DNA of 64,000 nt from Tunicatimonas pelagia (lineage in GTDB: Bacteria; Bacteroidota; Bacteroidia; Cytophagales; Cyclobacteriaceae): positions 6,390,501 to 6,454,500 of the forward strand of contig NZ_CP120683.1 of assembly GCF_030506325.1 (NCBI RefSeq), written 5' to 3'. The stretch's first letter is position 1, and every line of letters begins with the position of its first letter. The notes below the pieces were generated by a model, which was given only the letters and a program-made list of their open reading frames with translations, did no database searches and was not told where the DNA came from. This document shows positions 7,895-17,630 of the stretch, one piece after another. Both the position numbers and the translations under genes were made by a program.

Positions 7895-8428
7895 TCTGCT
7901 GCTTATGAGGTCCACCCCGCAAAGCATGAAAATATTGATGTTCAACTGTGGTATAACCACCGGCATTTCTTTAATGTGGCTTTGTACGAAGAAGTGGCTG
8001 AGCATGCGTTGGAATTTATTCAAGCGAAGCTGGGGAAGTTTCCGTACGAACAAATCCGAATTGTTGAAATCCCCTACTACCAGGAGTCATTTTACAGCTT
8101 TCCGGGTACTATTGCTATTTCCGAAAAGGAAGGTTGGTACGCCGACACGACCGGTTTACCTGAGAAAGCCTATATCTATCATTCGGTGGCTTCTCAACTC
8201 ATGAAGTAGTGGTTGTACCAACGTATAAAAATAGCCGATGTGCAAGGAGCCATCGCTCTTTACCAGCTCATAAAAGCCGTAGGTGATACAGCCTTTTTCG
8301 AGACTTTGATAGATATTACCGAGCAAGAGGATAATCAGTTGACCTTTCAGGATATCTACCAGCGTAGTAAGTGTATGATTGAAAATCCTCAGGACGTAGA
8401 AGATATTGTGGTTATGATTGAGGACTGA
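7895..8428 (+). pseudogene. Remnant of an M1-peptidase-like ABC permease protein
   Basis: One frame reads AAYEVHPAKHENIDVQLWY, then HFFNVALYEEVAEHALEFI, KFPYEQIRIVEIPYY, SFYSFPGTIAISE, a TAG stop at 8207-8209, and continues in the same frame with KIADVQGAIALYQLIKAVG up to 8428. This resembles the C-terminal M1 aminopeptidase-like region of Bacteroidota ABC-2 permease fusions. The segment that should carry HExxH and the second zinc ligand is missing between the two halves, and neither the membrane part nor a start codon is present. It is therefore a deletion relic, not a gene. Confidence 0.6.
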
Positions 8429-8528
8429 ATGTGTTGGGTTACAGAACCGATACAAGCGAAATAGAAGCATTGCCGACTGCTGATCGCTTTCCCCTTTTGC
8501 TTGGTCTATATCTCTGGTTGTCAATCAA

Positions 8529-11500
8529 TCAAAGCTTTTCAATCACCATTTGCTTCGTAATGCCGGCCCGCCTCATGCGGTACTCGAGGGTGGAGGGCGG
8601 TATTCCGAGCATCTCTGCCGCGCCGTGCTTGCCACTGATCTTGCCTTGGCACCGCTTCAGGGTTTCAAAAATGAGTTCGGTCTCGGCAGCTTGCAAGGTT
8701 TTGAACTCAAAAGTACGTTTATCTTTTGCGCTCGCTGGCCGGGCGTTTTCCAGCGCTAATTGTAAGGGTTTACCTGCTTGGGATAGAAGCACGGATCGCT
8801 CAATGACGTGCTCCAGCTCACGTACATTACCGGGCCAAGGGTAGTTGTTCAGCAGATTCTCAGCGGCTTTGGCCATGCCCGTTAGTCGCTTGCCGGTTTT
8901 ATTCTCGTATTTCTCTAAAAAGTAGCGCGCTAAGGCTGGAATATCTTCTCCGCGCTCCCGTAGTGGTGGAAGTTCAATCGGAAAAATACTTAATCGGAAA
9001 AACAGGTCGGATCGAAAGTTTCCCTCTTTTACCTCATGCTCCAAATCGCGGTTGGTAGCAGCGATAATTCTGGTATTAATGCGAATCGTTTTGTTGCCGC
9101 CCAGCCGTTCAAATTCTTTCTCTTGGATGGCTCGGAGGAGCTTAGCCTGAAGTTCTATGGGGAGCTCGCCGATCTCATCTAAGAACAACGTTCCTTCGTG
9201 GGCTAATTCAAATTTTCCAATGCGCCGACTAGTAGCTCCCGTGAAGGCCCCTTTTTCGTGACCAAACAGCTCAGATTCTACCAACTCACGCGGCAGGGCA
9301 GCACAGTTTACCTTAATTAATGGTTTTGATTTGCGTTCGGAAGCGTTGTGCAGCGCCCGGGCGATAAGCTCTTTGCCAGTGCCGGTTTCCCCCAGAATAA
9401 GCACCGTAGTATCCGAGTTCATCACAATCTTCACTTTTTCAAACACCTGTTGCATGACCGCACTGGAGCCGATCATCTCCGAGAAATTGTATTGTTGTGC
9501 CACTTCTTCGGTCAGGTACGCCTTTTCTTCTTTCAGTAGCTTGTTGAGCGAAAGCAGTTCTTCGTAATCCATCGATTTTTCCAGCGATTGGGCAAACGAT
9601 GGGGCAATGCGCTTGAACATTTCAATGTGACTATAATGATAAACCTCGGATTTTTTGCTATTAAGATAGATGTAGAACGGATGGTCCTTCACTCGCATGG
9701 ACAGTGCAAGTACACTGTTAAGGTGGAGTTTTTCCAAAGAGCCTTTCCGAATGGGGTTGAGGTAGCGGCCTGCTTCGGCTTCTTTTCTGATTTCCAGGAT
9801 AAAGGGAAGGTGATCTTCCTCTTCTTTTAGTACTCGGTTAAAGACTGAAAGATCAAGCTGACTCATCCGTAAAAAGTCCAGCAGGGTGACTTTCCGGTAT
9901 TCGTTGAACCCGATTTTTTCAAAGCCAGTTGATATCTCGGTCATTCCTTCTTTGTCGTAATAAAACCCGATGAAATCTGCCGGAAATAGCTTTTCTATTG
10001 CTTGAGCAAACTTACGCTGGCGGGCCTCCCACTTAGTTTCTTTGTTAAGGCTATCGATCAACGAGATTTGTACACTTTTCTCAAGGTTGCGCTGCGCTAT
10101 CTCTTCATTGGCCAGGACATTACTCACGGCGACCGATAGTTGTTCGGCAATGGCTTGGAACAGCGAAAAATCTTTCTCAGTGTAAAAATCTTCTTGCTGA
10201 GACCAGAAGCACAACATGCCAATAGCTTCTCCGCCCTGCTTCAAGGGACCACCTATGATGTGCGTGAGTCCCTCTTTCTCTAGTTTTGCATAATGTGGAT
10301 GGCCGGGATACTCATCCATCAGTGCGTGTAGCGACTTTATCAAGGGACCTTTCTCAATGAAATTATCTACACCTGCATTACGCTCTAGCCAGCCCTCAAC
10401 GTGATAGTCCAGAAAAATTCCGAATCGCTCGTCAACTGCCAAATCACGCTGGTACTGCTGGGTTTCGTCGTAGACAAATACCCCGAGGTCATCAAATGGA
10501 AAAACAGGTTTTATGCTTTTTACAATGGTTCTGAACAGGTCTTTGCGATCTTTTATGGCAGCGACTGCTTCGCTAATGCCTAACAAAGTTTCCTTGAATT
10601 GTTTTTCTTCAACTAATTGTTCGTTGGCAATAATATTGTTCAACGCCACGCTTAACTGATCACAGATGGATTTGAATTGAGGCAGGGATTGATCAAAAAA
10701 ATATTCGGTTTTACTCCAGAAATAGAGCAAGCCGATAGTCTGACCCCCGTGATTGAGTGCCGCACCGATGACACTTTTAAAATTACGTATCTCAGGGTTT
10801 TGAAAATGGGGATGATCCAGTTTTTCATAAATATCGGCTCCCATTACGATAAGCTTATGATCTATGATATGCTTACTTGCCCCAGTGATAGGCATCCAAC
10901 CTCCAAGCCTTTCTTCCTTGAGTGCGGCATTAATGCCAATATCGTAACTGTAGTCTACCACCAGGTCACGCTCCATTTGCCGATCTAGGTCTAAGTGAAA
11001 TAAGCCAGCATCACTAAAGGGAAAGACTTGTTGCAAACGGTCGAAGATAGCACGCACCAATTCCGGACCGGTATTGATATTAGCGATAGATTCGGTGATC
11101 TTGAGTAGGTTTTCCGTCTTTTGCTTTTCTTCTAAGACTTGCTCATTGGCCAATACATTGCTCACTGCTACGGCCAACTGATCGGCAATGGCTCTAAAAA
11201 GAGCAAAGTTTCTTGCATCAAAGGTGTTTTTTTCAATAGAATTGATATTTACCGAACCCAAAACCTGATTTCCGATTTTTAATAGTGCATATAGCCCATA
11301 CTCATGCTTGAATTCTCTAATTAATTTAAAATGAATCCACTCGGGAAATTGCTCTTTAACCTTAGGATAGTGAATCAACAACAGCCCATCTTGCTTTTTG
11401 AGCTCACCGATCAACCAGTTGATAGGTGAACCATGGTATGCAATTTTTCGATTGGTATTAAAATTTGTGTTTAATTCTTTATTTTCTTCAGAAGGGCTGA

Positions 11501-12770
11501 TATCAGGATTGGTCACCATGAGGTCTTCTAGCCAATCTTCTTGTTCATTAATAATGATAAGTCCAGCATCGTAAAATGGAATGATTGATTTTATTTTTTC
11601 AAAAATGAGTTTTAGTAATTTATTTCTATCCTGAACGTGCGCAACCGCCTCACTGATTCCCAACAGAGTTTCCTTAAACTGTTTTTCTGACAACACCTGC
11701 TCGTTGGCTAAAATATTCGCTACTGCAATGGAAATCTGCTCGGCGATTGACTTAAAAAACGTGGTGTGTTTTTTGGTATAGAAATTTTCTTCGGTAGAAG
11801 TAAAACAGAGCATACCAAAGACTTTCCCGCCAGAAACGAGGGGGCCACCAATGAGCGATTTGAGACCTCCCTCCATCATATATCGGTGATGTGGATGTGG
11901 CGCATTTTTATCGAGCTGCTCTATAGAAATGGACATTGGCCCATTTTGCATTAACCAATCTACCGAAGAACCCTTATGAGGAAATAGTGCGTGCTTACCA
12001 AGATGTTCTTCTACTTGTTTCTGCGATACTGAACGATCAAAGACAGATTCATCAATGAGCTCGTAGTGCGTTTCTCCGTTATCATCAAGTGCGAATAATC
12101 CTAGCTCATCAAAGGGAAATACGGGTTTAATGGTATCGAAAATGGTTCTGTAGAGTTGTTGGGTATTGTTGACCGAGGCTACGGCCTCGGTAATTTTAAG
12201 CAAGGTATTGCTGAAGTTTTTTTCTTCGAGTAGTTGTTCATTGGCCAGTACGTTACTGACCGCTACGGCCAACTGGTCAGCAATGGCTTGGAAAAGGGGA
12301 AAGTGGTCTTCTGAATAATAGTCGCTGCTTTTGTGCAAAAAGCACAGTAAGCCAATGGTTTGATCACCGAACATCAGTGGCCCGCCTATAAATTGTTGAA
12401 GCCCTTCTGCTTTTATTCCCTTCCACTGCGGGTTAGCATAGATCATCGATTGGTCTTCAACATCAAATATTGTTGGCTGCGTAGCGTAGATCCAACTCTG
12501 AGGGTCATTGCCCGAATAGGGCCAGGGGCCTAACAGGTTAGACTGAGCGGCTCTATCTTGTAGTTCATCTAGTGTGCCTTCGCCTAGCAACTCATAAAAG
12601 ATGTCTTTTTTAGCATCAACTACGAAAAGTCCGGCGTGCTCAAAAGGGAAGATACTTTTTACTTCCTCGAAGAGTGCTTTTAGTAAATCAGTTCGGGTAC
12701 GGGTTTTCACTAAGTGGGTGCTAAGACGTAGCAAGGTGTCCTTCTCATCCAGGGTTGACTCTAGTGGCAT
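8529..12770 (-). CDS. Sigma-54-dependent activator with five tandem GAF domains
   Basis: 1413 residues. Residues 1 to about 915 hold five GAF-type sensor modules of roughly 180 residues, each with FPF(D/E) near its start and IGGPL/GLLCF near its end, joined by near-identical linkers ([17 protein letters not shown]). A sixth, divergent GAF-like stretch and a coiled coil follow (925-1095). Then an AAA+ domain: Walker A GETGTGKE (1127-1134), the sigma-54 contact loop GAFTGA (1174-1179), Walker B LFLDEIGE (1195-1202) and RERGEDIP. A Fis-type HTH closes the protein ([21 protein letters not shown], about 1383-1403). Such proteins hydrolyse ATP to open sigma-54 promoters in response to small ligands; FhlA is the closest architectural relative but has two GAFs. 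No receiver domain, so it senses ligands directly. The target genes are not evident nearby. Confidence 0.92.
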   Translation of the reverse strand: MPLESTLDEKDTLLRLSTHLVKTRTRTDLLKALFEEVKSIFPFEHAGLFVVDAKKDIFYELLGEGTLDELQDRAAQSNLLGPWPYSGNDPQSWIYATQPTIFDVEDQSMIYANPQWKGIKAEGLQQFIGGPLMFGDQTIGLLCFLHKSSDYYSEDHFPLFQAIADQLAVAVSNVLANEQLLEEKNFSNTLLKITEAVASVNNTQQLYRTIFDTIKPVFPFDELGLFALDDNGETHYELIDESVFDRSVSQKQVEEHLGKHALFPHKGSSVDWLMQNGPMSISIEQLDKNAPHPHHRYMMEGGLKSLIGGPLVSGGKVFGMLCFTSTEENFYTKKHTTFFKSIAEQISIAVANILANEQVLSEKQFKETLLGISEAVAHVQDRNKLLKLIFEKIKSIIPFYDAGLIIINEQEDWLEDLMVTNPDISPSEENKELNTNFNTNRKIAYHGSPINWLIGELKKQDGLLLIHYPKVKEQFPEWIHFKLIREFKHEYGLYALLKIGNQVLGSVNINSIEKNTFDARNFALFRAIADQLAVAVSNVLANEQVLEEKQKTENLLKITESIANINTGPELVRAIFDRLQQVFPFSDAGLFHLDLDRQMERDLVVDYSYDIGINAALKEERLGGWMPITGASKHIIDHKLIVMGADIYEKLDHPHFQNPEIRNFKSVIGAALNHGGQTIGLLYFWSKTEYFFDQSLPQFKSICDQLSVALNNIIANEQLVEEKQFKETLLGISEAVAAIKDRKDLFRTIVKSIKPVFPFDDLGVFVYDETQQYQRDLAVDERFGIFLDYHVEGWLERNAGVDNFIEKGPLIKSLHALMDEYPGHPHYAKLEKEGLTHIIGGPLKQGGEAIGMLCFWSQQEDFYTEKDFSLFQAIAEQLSVAVSNVLANEEIAQRNLEKSVQISLIDSLNKETKWEARQRKFAQAIEKLFPADFIGFYYDKEGMTEISTGFEKIGFNEYRKVTLLDFLRMSQLDLSVFNRVLKEEEDHLPFILEIRKEAEAGRYLNPIRKGSLEKLHLNSVLALSMRVKDHPFYIYLNSKKSEVYHYSHIEMFKRIAPSFAQSLEKSMDYEELLSLNKLLKEEKAYLTEEVAQQYNFSEMIGSSAVMQQVFEKVKIVMNSDTTVLILGETGTGKELIARALHNASERKSKPLIKVNCAALPRELVESELFGHEKGAFTGATSRRIGKFELAHEGTLFLDEIGELPIELQAKLLRAIQEKEFERLGGNKTIRINTRIIAATNRDLEHEVKEGNFRSDLFFRLSIFPIELPPLRERGEDIPALARYFLEKYENKTGKRLTGMAKAAENLLNNYPWPGNVRELEHVIERSVLLSQAGKPLQLALENARPASAKDKRTFEFKTLQAAETELIFETLKRCQGKISGKHGAAEMLGIPPSTLEYRMRRAGITKQMVIEKL

Positions 12771-12970
12771 AACTATTTCTCAATTATTAGGGGCTACAAA
12801 TTCAAGAATTCTCGACTATTGGGGAATAATACAAGAACTTAAAACTAGATGAATAGTTATGGAATGGTATTTAAGTGGCTTACCATCAGGTACTTATCAA
12901 CAAGCATTGATTTTAAGTATTCATCGGTACCGCAGTTGATCTACTAATTGTAAATCAATCGCCGTTTGCT

Positions 12971-13726
12971 ATGGATGAGTTAGGAAAAATATCATTGGTA
13001 GAAGAAATCTACAAGCACCCTTCGCAGGTGCCCATTCACCGAAACCCCGTACTATTAGTAATTACTTACTTCGATATAGACCAAGGTACCCAACAGAGCT
13101 TTTGCTTTCGCTTTCGTTATGACCACCATCCCCGAAGCAAACCATTGCTGCTGGGCACCGAAAACGGAAGTTGTGGTGAGTATTTTTGCCAACCCGGTCA
13201 ACCCTTGGTTTTCAAGGAGCTGGGGTGCCTCACCGATACCCTAAGTTGTCTGATCTCCATTCACTTGGTGAGAGAGCTTCGGGCCAACGGGCACGCCGAT
13301 GTTAACCATGTTCATCATATGGCTATCTCGCTGATGAGTTATTTGATGAAGAAGTACCGGGATTTCAAGCTTCAAGGGCAACAAAACCAGACCGGGGGTA
13401 TTGCCCCCTTTCGCCTTCGTAAGATCGAGGAGTATGTCCTTAGCCATATTTCATCCCCCGTTAGCATCGCCGAATTAGCGGAGATTGCGGGTACAAGCGT
13501 CTATTACTTCGTCCGCACGTTTCGGCAGTCGACTGGGGAAACGCCCCATCAGTTTATCGCCCGCCACAAAATGAACCGGGCCAAGGAGCTGCTCACCCAA
13601 ACCAATATGAAGATCATTCAGATTGGCCTGGAAGTAGGGTACGATGATCCGGGACACTTCGCCCGGGTATTCAAGCGACACTTGGGAATCACTCCCTCGG
13701 GGTTTCGTAAGATACTGCAAACGTAG
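12971..13726 (+). CDS. AraC-family transcriptional regulator
   Basis: 251 residues. The C-terminal 100 residues form the two AraC helix-turn-helix motifs (ISIAELAEIAGTSVYYFVRTF-like helix and KIIQIGLEVGYDDPGHFARVFKRH, then GITPSGFR). The N-terminal 150 residues form an effector or dimer domain I cannot assign. It is divergent from the GAF activator, 200 bases away, with no gene in between. Targets are unknown; the next gene on its strand is a membrane protein. Confidence 0.85.
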   Translation: MDELGKISLVEEIYKHPSQVPIHRNPVLLVITYFDIDQGTQQSFCFRFRYDHHPRSKPLLLGTENGSCGEYFCQPGQPLVFKELGCLTDTLSCLISIHLVRELRANGHADVNHVHHMAISLMSYLMKKYRDFKLQGQQNQTGGIAPFRLRKIEEYVLSHISSPVSIAELAEIAGTSVYYFVRTFRQSTGETPHQFIARHKMNRAKELLTQTNMKIIQIGLEVGYDDPGHFARVFKRHLGITPSGFRKILQT

Positions 13727-13955
13727 AATAGCAACATCGCTAAAGAAGGCGGATGCGAATCTTTAGCGCAACAAATCCCTACTTCAACAAAATAGTCTCA
13801 TAAACTCGGTAAATAGATCGCCTTCTTTACTCAGGTAAGTACAACGATACGCTTGCTTACCACGGAGTACTTCCTACTTGACAGGTCGTACAGCAGAATT
13901 GACTACAAAACTGGATCAAGAGAATAAATTACTAAATGTAAAAACCACCTACACT

Positions 13956-14492
13956 ATGAAAACCGTTAATCAAACATTTTCAAAAGAGCAACTCGTTAAG
14001 TACTGGACGGTCATCGGTATCGTATTGCTGGTAGCCTCGGTAGCCCAACCTATCGTCGCTTCTTTACTGAGCGATATTCCTCCGGAGGAGCTTCTATCGC
14101 CCATGACTAGCATGATGGGTAATCGCCCGATGCCTGAAGAGGTCACCGCCCTGTTTGCCGGGGTATTTTCCAACATTGAGTTCTCGCTGGCTTTCGCCGC
14201 CCTTAAGCTACTATTAGGAACATCCATTCTTTTGGCCGTTCGCTCTATAGATAAGTCACTCTGGGCTCGAAAAGTCCTGGAGGGGGTAGCACTCTTCGGG
14301 ATAGCCGCTTTCGTTGGCATTGGTCTTTTCTTCGTTTATTCTTCATTCGTCATCGCTAGTGCGATGGATATTCCCATCGTTATGACCATCGTCATGAGTT
14401 TGATGGGTCTGGTGGTAGCCTACTTTCCCGTCCGATGGCTGTGGAAAAATTATGTTAGCCTTCGGCAACAGCCCCAGGTTGCCATCATGTAA
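13956..14492 (+). CDS. Four-helix membrane protein of unknown function
   Basis: About 178 residues with four hydrophobic segments (VIGIVLLVASVAQPIVASLL, SLAFAALKLLLGTSILLAV, VALFGIAAFVGIGLFFVYSS, IVMTIVMSLMGLVVAYFPV). A TTG at 13878 would extend it by 26 residues, but the ATG at 13956 gives the expected short cytoplasmic start. I do not recognise a family. It lies 51 bases before dps on the same strand and may share stress regulation. Confidence 0.65.
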   Translation: MKTVNQTFSKEQLVKYWTVIGIVLLVASVAQPIVASLLSDIPPEELLSPMTSMMGNRPMPEEVTALFAGVFSNIEFSLAFAALKLLLGTSILLAVRSIDKSLWARKVLEGVALFGIAAFVGIGLFFVYSSFVIASAMDIPIVMTIVMSLMGLVVAYFPVRWLWKNYVSLRQQPQVAIM

Positions 14493-14543
14493 GGCATACC
14501 TTCCTTTATTGAATATCATCAATAGCTGAACAACTCTATTACT

Positions 14544-15020
14544 ATGGAAACAATCGACACTGGGATACAGGATACCAACCGTGAGAGCGTCGCTTACTTG
14601 CTGAACATGCTATTGGCCGATGAGCATGTGCTTTACCTAAAAACCCACAACTATCATTGGAATGTGAAGGGAATGCACTTCCAATCGCTACACCGCTTTT
14701 TTGAGACTCAGTATCAAGAGCTGGAAGAGATTATTGACCAGGTTGCCGAACGCATCCGGGCCATCGGTCATTACGCTACGGCCGCCATGAAGGACTACGT
14801 GAAAATAACGCGCCTACTGGAAACCAATCACGAAGACGGTTCAGCCGAAACAATGCTTCAGAACCTTCTGCAAGATCACGAGACGATTATCCGGGTTCTT
14901 CGGAAAAACCTGGTGGAGGAGGCGGATAAGTACCGGGATATGGGTACTAGCGATTTTGTAACGGGGCTGATGGAACAGCATGAGAAAATGGCCTGGATGA
15001 TTCGCTCGTATCTAGGATGA
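14544..15020 (+). CDS. dps: Dps-family ferritin-like protein
   Basis: 158 residues, the normal length for Dps. These proteins form dodecamers that oxidise Fe(II) with peroxide, store iron and often protect DNA. The ferroxidase signature is clear: LKTHNYHWNVKGMHFQSLH followed by FETQYQELEEIIDQVAERIRAIG, supplying the His, Asp and Glu ligands at the dimer interface. There is no long basic N-terminal tail, so DNA binding is uncertain. A small histidine kinase follows after nine bases and may be co-transcribed. Confidence 0.93.
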   Translation: METIDTGIQDTNRESVAYLLNMLLADEHVLYLKTHNYHWNVKGMHFQSLHRFFETQYQELEEIIDQVAERIRAIGHYATAAMKDYVKITRLLETNHEDGSAETMLQNLLQDHETIIRVLRKNLVEEADKYRDMGTSDFVTGLMEQHEKMAWMIRSYLG

Positions 15021-15029
15021 GTTGACAAT

Positions 15030-15758
15030 ATGAAGCACAACCAAAATATCAACACCCAGGGGCACCAGTATATGCACGATCTGCGGAACGTGATCGGGAG
15101 CATACTTTCTCTGAGCGACTTATACAGTCGGGAGGTGAAACGAAAGGTAGTTGGCTTATCCGTTAACTATCCGGACCTGATTCGTAGCCAGTGCCAGCAA
15201 GCCCGAAAGCTGATGGACTGTTTCTGCGAGGAACAGCAAAACGATGAAGTACGACTACCCTCACCGGCGACCAAGTTGGAGCTCCGTCCCCATGACTTGG
15301 TCGCCTACCTGGCGGAAAAGATTGTCTTATTCCGGGCTACCGCGGCCCAACACTGCCTGCGTTTTTCATCCGTGCTACCTGATCGCGCTTTAATTGTCAA
15401 CATGGACTCGGTACAGTTCGACCGCATACTACTTAACCTGTTCTCTAACGCGGTGAAGTTCACGCCTGAGGGCGGGAGTATCAATCTTGAGCTATCCACT
15501 GAGCGGCGAAACAACCAAGTGTGCCTCCGGATGAGCGATACGGGTATAGGAATTAGTCCGGCAATGCTACGCTATCTGTTCCTACAGTTTACCGTAGCGT
15601 CCCGTCCCGGTTTACGAAACGAACCTTCACAAGGGCTAGGTTTGTACACCCTTCGCCAGTTGGTGTCTCAGCATGGGGGCACTATTTCGGTAGCGAGCCA
15701 ACTCAACCAGGGGACAAGTTTTGAAATACAGCTACCGGCTCTTCAAAGACAGAATTAG
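15030..15758 (+). CDS. Compact cytosolic sensor histidine kinase
   Basis: 242 residues with no signal peptide, membrane span or recognisable sensor domain. The phosphoacceptor region has MHDLRNVIGSILSLSDL with His16, and the ATPase domain has the N box LLNLFSNAVKFTP, the D box MSDTGIGISP and the glycine-rich lid SQGLGLYTLRQLVSQHGG. It needs a partner for input and no response regulator is adjacent. Its closeness to dps (nine bases) suggests a stress input, which is inference. Confidence 0.82.
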   Translation: MKHNQNINTQGHQYMHDLRNVIGSILSLSDLYSREVKRKVVGLSVNYPDLIRSQCQQARKLMDCFCEEQQNDEVRLPSPATKLELRPHDLVAYLAEKIVLFRATAAQHCLRFSSVLPDRALIVNMDSVQFDRILLNLFSNAVKFTPEGGSINLELSTERRNNQVCLRMSDTGIGISPAMLRYLFLQFTVASRPGLRNEPSQGLGLYTLRQLVSQHGGTISVASQLNQGTSFEIQLPALQRQN

Positions 15759-15816
15759 TACAGAAACTACAGCACCTTGATTTTTATCCTTATTACTCAC
15801 TTTTATTCTAACGACT

Positions 15817-16587
15817 ATGAAAACCTTCATGTATCTCGCGTTACTTCTGACCATTGCGTGGTCCGAAAGCACGGCTCAGGCCTACGATTCTACCAGCACC
15901 TGGAAACCCTCTTTTTACTTCGGCTTTCCAACACAATTGATTGATGTCGGAGGACTAAATGCGACACTGAGAGAGGCGCAACTATCCGAATTACGCTCCA
16001 CTATGTTCGGTTTTTCGGTAGGTACTGCTATGCGCCACCGGGATCAGAACTCCTACTCGACGGGAGTGCTGTCTTTCATGACACTGATGGATGATAGCTA
16101 CAATGATCTACGGAATAGCCAGATCAACTACTGGGATTTATCTATTGCGGGGCAATACGATATTACCGCCAATCCGAAGTGGCTGGTGTATCCTTATCTG
16201 AGTATTGGTACCGGGATTGCGTTTCTTAGTGTGTCAGAAGTATCTAACGAAGCATCATTTCGGGGTGGACTGGACAACTTAAGCGCAGAAGATGCCGACA
16301 TTAAACGATATAATACTGGTTTTATGATTAACGGAGGCTTGGGCGCGGGAGTAGAACGCCAAGTCATCCTGTCCGGTATTCGAAGTTTTATTGGGCTAAG
16401 TGCCGGTTACGAGATCAGTAGTAGCGAAAAATGGCAACTACGTAATACATCCTACTATTTGGAAGATAGTCCTGCTTTTCAAACCAATGGCTGGGTGGTG
16501 GAACTTAGATTCCGGGTAGAATACGACCCTGCTTCTAAACGAGATGCGTTTGGTCAATCTCGCGGTCCATTTAAGTTCTTTCGGTAG
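15817..16587 (+). CDS. Outer-membrane beta-barrel-like protein
   Basis: 256 residues. A cleavable signal peptide (MKTFMYLALLLTIAWSESTAQA) precedes alternating hydrophobic strands such as WKPSFYFGFPTQL, YWDLSIAGQYDI, WLVYPYLSIGTGIAFL and GWVVELRFRVEY, typical of small outer-membrane barrels. No specific family or ligand is evident. It does not end in the classical aromatic terminus cleanly but close to it (KFFR). Confidence 0.65.
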   Translation: MKTFMYLALLLTIAWSESTAQAYDSTSTWKPSFYFGFPTQLIDVGGLNATLREAQLSELRSTMFGFSVGTAMRHRDQNSYSTGVLSFMTLMDDSYNDLRNSQINYWDLSIAGQYDITANPKWLVYPYLSIGTGIAFLSVSEVSNEASFRGGLDNLSAEDADIKRYNTGFMINGGLGAGVERQVILSGIRSFIGLSAGYEISSSEKWQLRNTSYYLEDSPAFQTNGWVVELRFRVEYDPASKRDAFGQSRGPFKFFR

Positions 16588-16654
16588 GCATAGCACTAGT
16601 TGCAGTAACCAATGCTACTTTGACAACTATCAATCACCGATTATTTATTGATAC

Positions 16655-17149
16655 ATGGAAAACTTAGAAGAGACCCTCGATAAGATTGAGGTATTTCAGA
16701 TGGCCTACAAATTTGCCGATGCTGCCAACCGTAAAGACGGCGAGATGTTCCAGTGCCTTTGGGACCATCAAGAGGCCGAATGGGCGATTGGACCGCCCAT
16801 CAACGTTTCGTTCAGTGGCCGAGAGCAGATGGGAACCTCACTCGTCCACATGCTCAACCGCTGGGAGTTCTTCGTCCAAATGGTTTCCGGAGGCGTTGTG
16901 GAGATACATAGCACCAGAGCTTACGCCCGCTTTTATGTCCACGAAGTAGCCAATGCCAGAGGAGGAGGGGGAAACAACAATCTATCCATGTACGAGGACG
17001 AATTGGTTAAAAGAGAAGGCCTTTGGTTTTTTACCAAGCGCACCTATCATACCGTCTTTCAGTCCGCCGAACGGCAAGCAGGTGAAGTAATCGCCGTACC
17101 TGAAATCCCTACTTGGATACGGGAAGCTTCCCTGGCTAGCCGTCAGTGA
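16655..17149 (+). CDS. SnoaL-like (NTF2-fold) protein
   Basis: 164 residues with the alpha+beta cone layout of the SnoaL/NTF2 superfamily: an N-terminal helix with AYKFADAANRKDGEMFQCLW, a beta core and WFFTKRTYHTVF near the end. Members are small enzymes (isomerases, cyclases) or ligand-binding proteins; the sequence alone does not tell which. Cytosolic, no signal peptide. It is convergent with the cupin gene at 17169. Confidence 0.75.
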   Translation: MENLEETLDKIEVFQMAYKFADAANRKDGEMFQCLWDHQEAEWAIGPPINVSFSGREQMGTSLVHMLNRWEFFVQMVSGGVVEIHSTRAYARFYVHEVANARGGGGNNNLSMYEDELVKREGLWFFTKRTYHTVFQSAERQAGEVIAVPEIPTWIREASLASRQ

Positions 17150-17168
17150 CCTATATTGACCGAGGTTG

Positions 17169-17603
17169 TTAATCCTCTTTAAAGTAACTGTCGGTGCCCA
17201 TAAGCCAATCCATTCTGAGAGGGGTGAAAAAGTCAATATCTATGGTTCCATCTTCTAAGCAAATGAATTTATGCGGTACATTTGGTGGAATGATTAACAC
17301 CTCTCCCGCTTTAACAATATAATCTTGATTTTCCATAGTCACTTTCACCGATCCTTTAACAATGTAAGTGAGTTGTTCATTGGGGTGTTTGTGAATAGGA
17401 ACTTTTGCACCTTTATCCATTTTAAACATAGCAATCATGCCCTGAGAGCCATATACATATTTTCGATATAGTTTATCGGCTAATTGCTCCCACTCGAGCT
17501 CTTCCCATTTTATTTGATTTATCTCATTTATTTTTTGAGCATTTGTCTGGTGGATTATGGTGAAAGAGAGGATGAACAGCAATAAAAACAGTAGTTTTCT
17601 CAT
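17169..17603 (-). CDS. Exported cupin-domain protein
   Basis: 144 residues. A clear signal peptide (MRKLLFLLLFILSFTIIHQTNA) is followed by one cupin barrel: PIHKHPNEQLTYIVKGSV carries the metal-binding HxHxxxxE-like motif, and GEVLIIPPNVPHKF the second motif with its His. Single-domain cupins bind a metal and either act as small enzymes or bind sugars. It lies 27 bases downstream of the DapA-like gene on the same strand, so the two probably form an operon whose products both act in the periplasm. Confidence 0.82.
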   Translation of the reverse strand: MRKLLFLLLFILSFTIIHQTNAQKINEINQIKWEELEWEQLADKLYRKYVYGSQGMIAMFKMDKGAKVPIHKHPNEQLTYIVKGSVKVTMENQDYIVKAGEVLIIPPNVPHKFICLEDGTIDIDFFTPLRMDWLMGTDSYFKED

Positions 17604-17630
17604 GATTTCGTTTTTTACAAGTATCAGATA

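Noticed and set aside
7839-8204. 121-residue plus-strand frame in the debris region
   Set aside because: The overlapping frame starting at 7895 carries the recognisable peptidase-like sequence; this one is its shadow.
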